Shown one piece after another: positions 22,202 through 32,363 of a stretch of 64,000 nucleotides of DNA; the stretch's first letter is position 1; each line of letters starts with the position of its first letter. The stretch is from Cenococcum geophilum 1.58 (taxonomy: Eukaryota > Ascomycota > Dothideomycetes > Gloniales > Gloniaceae). The position numbers and the translations under genes were made by a program. The stretch is from positions 1,434,432-1,498,431 of the forward strand of contig KV748189.1 in NCBI GenBank assembly GCA_001692895.1, given 5' to 3'. The notes under the pieces were generated by a model. The model was not told the DNA's origin and did not search any database. It saw only the letters and a list, made by a program, of their open reading frames with translations.

Positions 22202-24440
22202 ATTATCCCTCCTATATATATTAAAGTGGAATACTATAGCGCTAATTGCCGTAATATCTACTATAGGGGGGTTGTATAATAATAGGGGTGTATAGAACCT
22301 TAGGGGCTTCCGGGGTAAAGGCGTTGTTATTACTCCTTTTAGCTCCTATCGCATCTTTTAGAGGTTATCTCTTATGTCCTATTAGTATGTTCTCTTCTAT
22401 ATTAGTTAAATCTACGTAATTTAGATATCGTCTATATTGCCATCTATCCCGCTACTATATATAGAGTCTTCGTTAACTATAGCGCTCTAGGGGAGTATCT
22501 TTATTAGTATAAAAGAGTTCCTTCTAGCCTTATAACGGGCGTCTTCTTAGGTAAAGGCTAGGTTGCGGTCCCTAATATCCTACTAATAGGTAGGTTTAGC
22601 CCTCGCGGCTAGTGTCTTATAGTTAGTTCGGATTTCCCTAATAAAGAAAGGTAATTTCGGTCTATCCTCTGGCTAGATAAATTGTCTTTATTATATATTT
22701 AACTAAATATTAAAATAGGATATCTATTTTTGGCTAAGGATTATATTATAGGACCCTAGGTCTAGGATATAAAAGGGGATACTATATTAGCATTATCCGT
22801 TAAGAGCGATATATAACTTTAAGACGTAGGTAACCGGCTTACCGGCCTAACCATTATAACCTTTTACTTAAACAGGCTTCTCTAGTCTAGTGGCTTTTAT
22901 ATTTAGAAACTTAGCAACATTATTTATATAGGCAGTATTTATAAAGGTAAAACTATTTGCTTTAGTATTAATAAGGGCGGTTATATTAACACTATATCTA
23001 TTTTAAGATACTATACATAGAACCGTAAAGTGTTTTCCACCCATTAACTAACTTAAATTAATTTCTTTAAGATTAATAGGGTACCTTAGGGGGGAGTCTT
23101 TCCCTAGGATTCCTCTTTTCCCAACTTATTGGACTTCTCTCCTTCCTTTATCTCCTTAATATTGCCTATATCCTTTAGCTCTGGGCAAGATAAGGCAAAG
23201 TGACCTTCCTTATTATAGTTATAACAAGTGACCGTAGTAGGGTTAATTGGGGTATGGCAGCGATTGCTAGTTAAGGGCGTAGTACATAGCGGGTCGAGCG
23301 AGGCTCGCGGATGTGTAGTAATAACCGCCTTTAGAGCAGGGACCGCTGTAACTTATCTTCCTACTCTAGCTTCTATAGGTGTAGTTAATGGGTTCTAGGG
23401 TCGCTTCTACTAATTAGGATAAGCATTAATTTGCTTTAGTTCTAAATCTAACAATAGGCAATAAGCCGCGAGTTTTTTATAGTTTAGTAGGTCGTTTAAG
23501 GTTACTATAATCTTCTCTTACAGCCTAATTATTAGTTTATTGTATAGGTCTAATTAGTAATTTTTAAGAGGGATTTAGCCTTCTCCTGTAAGGTATAGGA
23601 ATTAAGTCTAGAATTTAGTAAAGGGTTGGTTTAGTTTTATTATTAGGCGATTATAGTTATACCAGGCATCTCGTACTTTATTTAGGTTAACGTAAATAAT
23701 AGCTAGGTGCTATATTATCTTATTAATAGATATAAATTAAATAGGGGAATTATCCTTAAACTTAGCTTAAAGGTGCTATTAGGCGTCCCTAGTAGTTTAA
23801 CTAAAGAGGTAGAGCATTTTAGCTTCTTTAGAAAGGAAATAGTTATAGTTAACACGGAGCTTTTCTTATACTTAAATCCTCTAATTTTTAAAGGTAGGGT
23901 TTATCCCGTTAGATAGTGGTAGGGGGTTAAGGAGCTTAATAGACTTTAATTACTTTATTATTGTATCTATACTCCCTAGTATATTATACTTAATAAAGTA
24001 AATAGGTCGGCTAGGGCTTTAAGAAGGGGAAACTAGGCTATTTTATAGGGCCGCGAGGCTTTCTAGGATCTTTTATAGAGTCTCTTATATATTTTTTACC
24101 TCTAGATAATTAGCTTTTTAGTTAGCTATAAAGGCACAAATCTGCTCGCGTATATCTATAACGTTATTATTATCTTTAATTTCTAATCCTAATTAGATCT
24201 TAGGTTCCTCTTAAATAGAGGCAGCTCTCTTAAATAAGCTAGCTTTAGGTACTATTATTAGCTTCCTAAGGTTTATTAGTATTATATACTTCGGTTTTAA
24301 TTCTAGGGGTATAGGTCCAGTCCTATTTGGCTTATAAGATAGGATATTATCTAGGCCTTCCCAGGCAATATAGGGTTATTTTAGTATTTAAGTATAGCGC
24401 GTTAACGCGTTATTGCAGATAAAGTTTCTTTTAGGGTAGG
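22202..24440 (-). pseudogene. Chromovirus 2 gag-protease relic
   Basis: The minus-strand frame contains a Gag-like part (24400-23300), then a CCHC knuckle at about 23225-23180 (CYNYNKEGHFALSC; the second Cys is now Tyr), then a retropepsin-like segment near 22990-22900 (ALINTKANSFTF, where the catalytic DTGA motif appears as NTKA). Protease would cut the polyprotein. Asp to Asn and Gly to Lys changes at the active site, with many stops, make it inactive. The frame joins the pol relic across the nested LINE derivative. Confidence 0.7.
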
Positions 24441-24486
24441 ATATTATTAAGGCCTTCCCAGGCAATATAGGGTGAGCTTAGTATAA
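24340..24486. repeat. Direct repeat beside the 5' LTR of chromovirus 2
   Basis: A phrase of about 40 bases (core AGGCCTTCCCAGGCAATATA) occurs near 24352 and again near 24452, the second abutting the LTR. It lies in the leader, where the primer binding site should be. No tRNA-complementary site was recognised. Confidence 0.7.
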
Positions 24487-24678
24487 TATTACGGCTTATA
24501 TAAATGCCTCTAAACCAAAGCTTGTAGAATGCTATATTACAAAGATACTAAGCTAAGAAGAAGAGGAGAGGTATGTATAGGAGGTAGAGGCGTAACATAT
24601 ACGCGTTATAACGCTAAGTCCTTAGCCGAACCCCTAACTAGGCTCCCTATCTAGGTTACCCGTTATAGTACTATAATA
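24487..24678 (-). repeat. 5' LTR of chromovirus 2
   Basis: It aligns with 16008-16199. Its ends read TATTACGG and CTATAATA, the RIP-altered forms of TGTTACGG and CCGTAACA. Confidence 0.9.
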
Positions 24679-26600
24679 TAAAAGAAGGGAAAAAAAGACT
24701 ATTCTCTCCTAGGTAGCTACAGACTAATTACTCTTAAAAATACGCTAGTAAAAGTCCTAAAAAAGTACGTAGCTAATATTATATCTAAGGTAGTAGAGGA
24801 GTATAGGCTACTCCTCTAGAACTAAATAGGAGTAAGGCGTAAGTAATCTATACTATTAGCGGTAAAACTACTTAGCTTCTATGTATAGATAGCGTAGTAA
24901 ACGCGCTATAGGTGTGTAGTGTTAATGCTAAGCCTAGACCTAGTAGGGGTATTTAATAATGTCTTATATAAAAGGCTTCTATATATCCTAAAAAGAAAGG
25001 GCTTTTTAAAGTGGCTTATAGACGTTATATAAAGCTTTCTAATAGTATATAAGACCTATATTAAGTTTATAAAATATAAGAGCAACTAAATCTAGACGCA
25101 GATAGGTATCCTCTAAGGGTCTCCCCTATTGCTAATCCTATTTCTCTTCTTTATATTAGAGCTCCTAGAGGAATTCTAAAGCCCTAATAACAGCACGCTA
25201 GGATTTGGCTTTATAGATAACATAAACCTTATCACCTAGGGGGACTCTATAGTAGAGAACTGTTAACAGTTAGAGACCGCTTATAACTACTACACAGCAT
25301 AGGTAAACTAATACGGCGCGACGTTTGCCTTAGAAAAATATTAGCTTATACACTTTATAAGGCGATGGCGCTACGCCATTATAGACCTTACGTCTACCGT
25401 ACGCATCGCCGGCTACGAGACAGCTCCCTAGAAAACCAGTATGCGGGTCCTAGGGATTTAGGTAGACCCTAAGCTCCAGTAGAAAGAATAGGTTAAAAAG
25501 GCTGCAAGTAAGGGCTTAGCAGCCTTTAAAGCGATGTTAAGGATTACTACGTCTATATAGGGCCCATTAATGCGCCGCTTACGCCTCCTATATACGGCCA
25601 CAGTTTAACTAGCAATGCTATATGGCGCCTAAGTATGGGGAGTATAGGATAACGGCGGAACGCTAGCGAAAAGCCTAATTAAACCGCTACGGAAGGTCTA
25701 AAATAGGTGTCTCTATAGGATTATAGGGGCATATTAGCAAACACTAATAGCTATAATAAAGAAGGAAGTAGCTATCCCCCTAATACAGCTCTATATAGAA
25801 ATGACAGCCCTCTAAAAAGCTGCTAAGACGGCTCCTAATAGGGTAGAAAAGGAATTAGTAGAGGTACTTAATAGTATCTAGAAAACACTAGTAAAGCGCT
25901 AGTAAAAAATAAGACGGCTATTAGTACTACTAGAAGCGCTTAAAGACCGCGTAAGGGACTATAAGAATAAGATATAGGGCTTCCTTATATACTAGAGGGA
26001 CTATATAGAGCGGGAAGCTATAATAAATCCCTATAGGCGTAGCTAGCGGAACGCCAGCAGAATGTAGATAGAGCGCCGCCAATATATAGGAGGTCACTAG
26101 CACCACTAGTAGGCAACCACCCTTATTATAAAATGGGTTGACCTAAAATAGCGCTAATAGTAGTAGGCGAAGGCTAAAGACCGTATAGAAACTATATAGA
26201 GGACCTTATAGGGTAAACCTATAATACTACTATATAAAGACCTAATAAAAGCAAAGGCTATAGTACTGTTTCTTCTTTATATAGAGGTAATAAGGCTTAA
26301 TACATAGCTTATATCTATTAGAGTACTAGCAATTCTACTACAGTGTAAATACGGCTAGATAAGATAGATAGTTTACTATATATTACTCTAATGTCTACGC
26401 TACTAAAGGGTAGACTTTATAGTAAAATGCGCGTCTAAACACCTTTAGGATATCTTAAGTAATAAAAAAAGCGCCTAAGCGGCCGTAAAATAGCTAGTAT
26501 AGTTAGGTGCCTTAACCCAGTTCTAGGCTATAAAGGTAATAGATATAGAGAATATAAGTAGATACTAGCCCTTCTAAAGCTTAGAGGACTAGTAGAAGAA
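24679..26600 (+). pseudogene. LINE ORF2 relic: RT palm, thumb and C-terminal domain
   Basis: The frame resumes in register with 15690-16007. It has a GIPQGSPLSP-like block (GILQGSPLLLILF, about 25107-25150), a catalytic box read FIDNINL at about 25210-25235 (expected F-x-D-D; second Asp now Asn) and, after about 1 kb, a C-terminal Cys/His motif (CKYGQIRQIVYYILLQC, about 26345-26400) with His and Cys to Tyr changes. LINE RT copies its own RNA at a nicked target. Stops at Gln/Trp sites make it non-functional. Confidence 0.85.
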
Positions 26601-26623
26601 TATAGGTAAAAGAATAAGGGAAA

Positions 26624-26843
26624 AAGGGTGTAACGGCTTGTATAAATGCTTTTAAACCAAAGCTTGTAGAATGCTATCTTACAAAGATACTAAGCTAAAG
26701 AAAAGGAAAAGGGGTCGCTAGGACCGATATAAACAAATATGTAGGGTAAGCCGCCAAGGCGCTAGCTTTAGGCGGGCCAATCGCAGGTCGGCAGAATATG
26801 GCAGAATTTGGCAGGTAACGTGCAATAGCGCCGTTACAAAGGG
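26624..26843. mobile_element. Solo LTR with 5-bp target duplication
   Basis: 26629-26838 runs TGTAACGG...CCGTTACA, perfect inverted ends, between AAGGG direct repeats (26624-26628 and 26839-26843). Its first 90 bases match the chromovirus 2 LTR, but the rest differs and keeps GC-rich, CA-containing sequence, including GGCAGAATATGGCAGAA. It probably arose by LTR-LTR recombination in a related family, after the LINE had inserted. Confidence 0.9.
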
Positions 26844-27064
26844 GTAGAGTGAGATCGTCCGCAATGCGCGGTTAGTCGGCTTAAGATGCAGACCTTTAGA
26901 TAGGTAGAAGGCGAGCCGCCAGCGCCCCGATATCGGAACGCTGTCGTCTTTCTAGCGCGGCCCACGACCGGGTTTTCTCTAAGTTAGAGTTTTTCCTATA
27001 GAAGGTATTAGCCTGCGTGGACCCACTAGGGGGACCGGGACGGGCGGTAAATTGAATTTATTAT
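26844..27064 (+). other. LINE 3' untranslated end
   Basis: It is GC-rich and includes CCCACTAGGGGGAC and the terminal GGTAAATTGAAT. The same block, slightly changed, ends the LINE derivative at 56700-56799. This makes it a useful family tag. Confidence 0.75.
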
Positions 27065-27080
27065 TATATAGCTCTCGCTA
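27065..27080 (+). repeat. Right target duplication of the large LINE
   Basis: TATATAGCTCTCGCTA, identical to 15674-15689. Confidence 0.85.
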
Positions 27081-27675
27081 AGAACAAGACGTTATGTAAA
27101 GAAGAGAAAGGAATAACAAGAGAATTATATCATTAAATAGTTAGGGGCTTGGTGGTCGATGCGTGCGTATATACACACGCGGTCTTTAACAGACTTTAGT
27201 AATTCGATTGATCTAGTAAAATTCGGTTAAAGCGTCGGAATTTATCTATTAAGTGTTTCACCGAGACATTCCTACTATAACTGGGCTAGTCCTATTATAT
27301 CTATAATAGTACCTATATAGTTTTTATTTAAATAGGCCGCCGCTATTTTAAAGCCTATATTCTTAGCGGTACCTTTACTAACTAGCTATAGGTTATCCTA
27401 TAAATTAAGCTATCTTCTATAAAAAGCGAGCTACTATTTATTATTAATTAACGGCAGTTTCCTATCTATTTATCTTTTATAATAACCGTAAATAAGTTAT
27501 AGGGTTAGTCTTTTAACTTTATAGGCGTTAATTTACGGATGCTAGTTTTTATACATAGCTAGCTTTATATTATACTATCTTAGGTTACTACTATAAATAG
27601 TATTTTAGTATTACTTCCCTTAAATTAAATAGAAACGGACAATATTATATATCTAGAAGTTTTACTTTTATAATA
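27081..27675. other. Unassigned AT-rich DNA
   Basis: I see no gene, RNA or recognisable transposon motif. It is the continuation of the locus that existed at 15600-15689 before the LINE inserted. Confidence 0.4.
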
Positions 27676-27828
27676 TAGTAGTAGTAGTAGTAGTGGTAGC
27701 AATAGTAGTAGTAGCGGGAGTAGAAGTAGGAGTAGGAGCAGAAGTAGGAGCGGTAGCAGTAGCGGCAGTAGTAGCGGCAGCAGTAGCGGTGGTGGTAGTA
27801 ATAGTGGTAATAGTAGTGCTAGTACTAT
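27676..27828. repeat. Imperfect GTA/GCA/GGA trinucleotide microsatellite
   Basis: A run of GTA triplets, interspersed with GCA, GGA and GCG, extends for about 150 bases. The open frame over it (27693-27875) would give a Val/Ala/Gly-only peptide and is a by-product of the repeat. Confidence 0.9.
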
Positions 27829-28078
27829 TGCTTAAAAAAGAAGATAATGACGATAATATAAATAGCTATTATTAATATACATTACGTAATTAATTATATA
27901 AATCTATATTACGCGATTATTATACAGGGGCTACTTAAGTTAAAATAGCGAAAGGCCACCTGAGTCGAGATAGCGAGACGCCACCTCGCGTAGCGAGGTG
28001 GTAGATTGGATTTCCTCCTAGTCTCTCTTAGAGACACCCTACCTACCTCTCGGCACATAATATATAAATAAGGGCCAT
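27829..28078. other. 3' flank of the NLR gene with a perfect hairpin
   Basis: Composition changes from AT-rich to mixed here, marking the edge of the low-RIP island. 27981-28001 is a 9-bp perfect inverted repeat with a GTA loop (CCACCTCGC, GCGAGGTGG). A related 25-base phrase (TAGCGA...GCCACCT) is repeated just before it. A role in mRNA 3' end formation is possible but unproven. Confidence 0.5.
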
Positions 28079-31000
28079 CTAACCGCCAATATCCACTTTC
28101 TCTAGCCGCCACTTATTTAGAATTGAAAGCGATGACATCGTGTATGGATGCTGAGGGCCAAGAACCTGTTTCCGTAGCTGGAAGCATTCTTCCATTAATG
28201 AAACAGCCTTATCGTCATGACCTTGGCCCTTTAATATAAATGCGAGATTGCCCATGCTGGTCAACGTGTCTGGATGCTCCTCTCCGAGCACCCTTGAGCA
28301 TATTTCCAGTTCTTTTGCTTGTAGGTTTTCCGCCTCCTTCCACCGCCCCTGATTCCGGTGCGTCGACGCCAGGTTGGCCATGCTGGTCAGCGTGTCTGGA
28401 TGCTCCTCTCCGAGCACCCTCTTTCTCGTCTCCATCACTTGCACCTCCAGCTCTTCCGCCTTCTTCCACCGCCCCTGATTCCGGTACGTCGACGCCAGGT
28501 TATCCATGATGGTTAGCGTGTCTGGATGCTCCTCTCCGAGCACCCTCGAACTCGTCCTCTCTATTACTTGCACCTCTAGCTCTTCCGCCCTCCTTCCACC
28601 GCCCCTGATTCCGGTACGTCGACGCTAGGTTGGCCATGCTGGTCAGCGTGTCTGGATGCTCCTCTCCGAGTACCCTCTTTCTCGTCTCCATCACTTGCAC
28701 CTCCAGCTCTTCCGCCTTCTTCCACCGCCCCTGATTCCGGTACGTCGACGCCAGGTTAGCCATGATGGTTAGCGTGTCTGGATGCTCCTCTCCGAGCACC
28801 CTCGAACTCGTCTCCATTACTTGCACCTCTAGCTCTTCCGCCTCCTTCCACCGCCCCTGATTCCGGTACGTCGACGCTAGGTTGGCCATGCTGGTCAGCG
28901 TGGAAGGATAGATGCTCCTCTCCGAGCACCCTCTTTCTCGTCTCCATTACTTGCACCTCTAGCTCTTCCGCCTCCTTCCACCGCCCCTGATTCCGGTACG
29001 TCGACGCTAGGTTGGCCATGCTGGTCAGTGTGTCCTGGATGCTCCTCTCCGAGCACCCTCGAACTCGTCTTCATCACTTGCACCTCCAGCTCTTCCGCCT
29101 CCTTCCACCGCCCCTGATTCCGGTACGTCGACGCCAGGTTGGCCATGCTGGCCAGCGTGTCTAGATGCTCCTCTCCGAGCACCCTCGAAACTCGTCTTTC
29201 ATCACTTGCCACCTCCAGCTCTTCCGCCTCCTTCCACCGCCCCCTGATTCCGGTGCGTCGACCGCTAGGTTGGCCCATGCTGGTCAGCGTGGAAGGATGC
29301 TCCTCTCCGAGCACCCTTGAACTCGTCTCTATTACTTGCACCTCCAGCTCTTCCGCCCTCCTTCCACCGCCCCCCTGATTCCACAATGTCGACGCCAGGT
29401 TTGGCCATGCAGGTTAGCGTGGAAAGGATGCTCCTCTCCGAGCACCCTTGAACTCGTCTCCATTACTTGCACCTCCAGCTTTTCCGCCTCCTCCTTCCAC
29501 CGCCCCTGATTCCGGTACGTCGACGCCAGGCTGGCCATGCTGGTCAGCGTGTCTGGATGCTCCTCTCCGGAGCACCCTCGAACTCGTCTCCATTACTTGC
29601 CACCTCCAGCTCTTCCCGCCTCCTTCCACCGCCCCTGATTCCGGTACGTCGACCGCCAGGTTGGCCATGCTGGTCAGCGTGTCTGGGATGCTCCTCTCCG
29701 AGCACCCTCCTTTCTCGTCTCCATCACTTGCACCTCCAGCTCTTCCGCCTTCTTCCACCGGCCCCTGATTCCGGTACGTCGACGCCAGGTTAGCCATGAT
29801 GGTTAGCGGTGTCTGGATGCTCCTCTCCGAGCACCCTCGAACTCGTCTCCATTACTTGCACCTCTAGCTCTTCCGCCTCCTTCCACCGCCCCCTGATTCC
29901 GGTATGTCGACGCTAGGTTGGCCATGCTGGTCAGCGTGTCTGGATGCTCCTCTCCGAGTACCCTCTTTCTCGTCTCCATCACTTGCACCTCCAGCTCTTC
30001 CGCCTCCTTCCACTGCCCCCTAAGGTCTCTTACCAGCCCTACCATCGCCATACTGCTTAACGTCTCCGCGCTCTCTGTCCCAAGCAACTCTCTCCTAACC
30101 TTCATCGACCGCATCGACATCTTCTCTGCCTCACCTGCGCTTCCTCTTTGCCACGCGTACCATGCTGCGTTGTACAGGAGCAGAGCCCACTTCTTAAGTG
30201 ATTCGTCACTCTCCGGTTTCTGTGCTAGCGCCGACGTTGCGTGCGGCAGCAGCGCTTGGCACTTTCTCCAGTTCTCATACTGTCCTGTCGGGAACTCTGC
30301 ACAGAGGTTGGCGATAAACTGCTGCCTCCACCGTTCGAGTTGCCCCTGACTTTCGAGCCACTTCCGGGTGGCTAGCTGTACTAGGCTGTGCATCTCAAAT
30401 TTAGCCACATCAGTGGTAATGGAGATGAAGCAATAGTCTCGTAACGCAGAAATGTCATCTTCAAACCCGTCGTTGACGCTGGCTTCTAAGACGCTACCCT
30501 CCTCATCGCTCTCTTCATCATTCTTGCCGTCCGTCCCTGACCTCTCATCCCTCTTCCCTGTGCCGCCCTGGTCCCGAAGTAGGACTTCCGGAATCCCCTG
30601 CCGGTCGAAAAAGCTCATGAGTGACAGTAAATCAGCAGCCGACCGTCTAGTACTTCGTATATAATTGAACGATATCTGCCATGTTATAATAATAGAGTTC
30701 TTAGCCTCCTCGTCTCTACGAAGATGTCCCGCTTCGTGGTTTAGTAGACTTGTCTTTTTCTTGTCGCTCTTCTGGAACTCTTTCAGGTACTGCCGCACTG
30801 AACATCGCGGTGCTTGTTTCCGGATGTACGCCGCCGCCTGCACGAGAGCGAGCGGCATGTACTCCAGCGCCGCCGCTAGCTCAGCAATGCCGCCCTTGTT
30901 GACCTCGTTTCCCAGCTTCTTTTCAAGAAGAGCTTGTGCACCTGCATCGTGCATCGGCTCGATTTGTATGATATCGCTCTCCTCCACAAGCCGCGATGCC

Positions 31001-32363
31001 GCCTGCTTTGTCCGACTGGTCACAAGGACCGAGCCGTACCTACTTGGAGGTAGATACCTCGACAGGTGCTGCCCGAGAGCGCCGTCTCCGCCACCCGCCT
31101 GCGTCTTCCGGCCATCGCTTGGTGGAGAAAGAACGGTAGCACTGTCGGCGTTGTCGAGGACCAGCAACCACTTTCCGTGCCTCTCGTCACGGAGCCAGTC
31201 GTGGACAAGCTTGAACACATCCGCTTGCGGGTCTTTCCGGCCAGCAAGCTTGACTTGATCCGCGATGTCTCGGTAGCTTTGCTCAAGGCGGGCGGCGTTG
31301 CTCGCGTGCACCCAGAACACCCACGTCCCTGGCGACCGTTCTGCGGTGCGATAGCAGTGCTCGATAGCAAGCTGCGACTTCCTGTGCTTAGCGTCAGGTC
31401 TAAGCACTCAACCAGGATGCCTTTGGCTTACCCCACACCGCCCAGGCCCACCAGCAATATCCGAGATGCTGGCACGGATAGCTTCTCGCGTATCTGGTCG
31501 AGCAATGCTCCGCGGTCGACGAAGTCAGGGTCGCGGCGGAAGGGGATGTTGCAGGAAGCGGCTGGAGCTGATTCCCCATATTCTAAGGGCAGCGTAGGTG
31601 GCAACGCAGGCAACTCACCTTTCAGAGACTCTTTGATCTCTTTACGAAGCCGAATTAACGCCTTTTTATGGCCTTCCCCGTATATAAGCGGCATGTGGAT
31701 GTCAAAAATGCCTAGTAGAGAGTATGCCGTGTCTTCTTCGCGCTTTGTCTCACGTCCCTCCGCCCATAACATTCGCTCATCGACACTGAACTGAGACAAA
31801 GGGCTTCCCTGAAGGGCTTCAACCTTAATCCCCGCAATCTCGTGAATTTCTTGCATTAGTGAATTCTTATCACCAAGTCGCTTGCCCTCTATAGAAAAGA
31901 ATTCGACACATGCCGGAGCAATAAGCTCTTGGAGCGTCCAGCCCCGAGTAAACCAGCGGCTGAGCCGAAAGGCGTCTTTCCATGTCTGTTGAGAGGATGG
32001 GTCGTTTCCAACGGAACTACTAATCGAAACATCCGATAGATATACGTAGCATTTAGCCGCATTACGGTACCAGCAGAACATGGAGTTAATGGCCTCTGAA
32101 AGCTCTGCGCTGCTTGACTTATCGATGCAGCAAGTGTCCACCCAGAAGTATTGGAGGTTATCCGTAACAATTCGCTCTCTGCAAAATTGGATTTTTCTAT
32201 AACCAGCTTTGAGTTTGTCTGTACCCTCCACAAGGTCTTTAAAGGTGACTTCTTCGTTGTCTACTCCCCAGGTATGAGAAAGAATAGCATAGCACGGGAT
32301 GTTGTTGCCAAGGAACTCGATTAGGCTGAACTCGCCATCATCTCCAAGCGTTAAAAGACGCAT
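28079..32363 (-). CDS. HET-NB-ARC-TPR protein (fungal NOD-like receptor); TPR region frameshifted as assembled
   Basis: STAND/NLR-type receptor of the class that triggers heterokaryon-incompatibility cell death. The chosen start gives MRLL, usual for HET proteins; an upstream ATG at 32387 would add eight residues. HET domain (about 20-165): YAILSHTWG 25-33, WVDTCCID 74-81, RGWTLQELIAP 140-150; EDTAYSLLGIFDI at 210-222 closes the region. NB-ARC: GLGGVGKS 306-313 (Lys312 and Ser313 come from exon 2), LLVLDNAD 383-390, GSVLVTSRT 427-435, LEYMPLAL 483-490 and an MHD-like MHSLVQ 641-646. A diverged TPR near 707 precedes near-identical 42-residue TPR units from about 767. HET and NB-ARC exons are open and of normal composition. 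Frame is lost near residue 808 by small insertions in the array and recovered in the last units, which end normally at 28079. In this family ligand binding to repeats permits NTP-driven oligomerisation and HET activation; the ligand is unknown. Confidence 0.88.
28120..30060 (-). repeat. TPR-coding array, about 15 units of 126 bp
   Basis: Counting the conserved CATG of each unit gives starts at 28253, 28379, 28505, 28635, 28761, 28887, 29017, 29144, 29276, 29406, 29536, 29666, 29795, 29923 and (as CATA) 30049. Spacings of 126 are normal; 127, 128, 129, 130 and 132 mark units with extra bases. Each unit encodes a 42-residue kinesin-light-chain-type TPR with RW(K)(E/K)AEELEVQV, RVLGEEHPDTLTSMANLAS and TYRNQG blocks. 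Units differ at few sites, mostly CA/TA or TG/TA, plus SS/RK and E/K switches. Outermost units are more diverged, as expected when inner units are homogenised. Confidence 0.95.
31382..31431 (-). other. 50-bp spliceosomal intron splitting the NB-ARC P-loop
   Basis: On the minus strand the intron reads GTAAGC ... CTGAC ... CACAG, with a canonical fungal branch site CTGAC. Removing it joins GGT GTG GG to G AAG TCG, restoring GVGKS. Without splicing the frame stops at once at TAA. Exon 1 is 32363-31432; exon 2 starts at 31381. Confidence 0.92.

Larger units (their letters stand above)
16008..24678 (-). mobile_element. Chromovirus 2: Ty3/gypsy element with both LTRs, inserted in the LINE
   Basis: Two LTRs of 192 bp (16008-16199 and 24487-24678) bound a minus-strand gag-protease-RT-RNase H-integrase-chromodomain order. 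A purine tract lies directly inside the left LTR (plus strand CCCCCCCCTTTAAAAG at about 16204-16219), confirming that LTR as the 3' one. The flanks are CGAAA on the left and TAAAA on the right, explicable as a RIP-altered 5-bp target duplication, since the LINE frame needs CGAAAAGAAGGG there. A LINE derivative (19637-22189) is nested inside, so the element itself is about 6.1 kb. Confidence 0.9.
15690..27064 (+). mobile_element. 5'-truncated Tad-like LINE, split by an LTR element and a solo LTR
   Basis: LINE sequence occupies 15690-16007, 24679-26628 and 26839-27064. It starts inside the RT region (5' truncation), continues through RT, a C-terminal Cys/His motif and a 3' untranslated region, and ends GGTAAATTGAAT. 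A perfect 16-bp target duplication flanks it. The reading frame resumes in register after the 16008-24678 insertion. Coding parts are RIP-damaged, but the last 200 bp still hold CA dinucleotides. Confidence 0.9.

Noticed and set aside
27693-27875. Val/Ala-rich 60-residue protein
   Set aside because: It is a translation of the trinucleotide microsatellite; other frames are equally open.
28079-29800. Several separate TPR genes on the minus strand
   Set aside because: The pieces are one array broken by small insertions and continue the repeat of the NLR exon without promoters or terminators.
28505-29923. Programmed frameshifting in the TPR array
   Set aside because: The shifts occur at many different places, all by extra bases. 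No slippery site is shared.
28253-30049. CRISPR-like array
   Set aside because: The 126-bp periodicity has no spacers; every unit encodes a TPR in a eukaryotic gene.
28215-31794. Plus-strand and alternate minus-strand frames over the NLR
   Set aside because: They are shadows of the GC-richer NLR coding sequence. They follow the 126-bp repeat and have no domain of their own.
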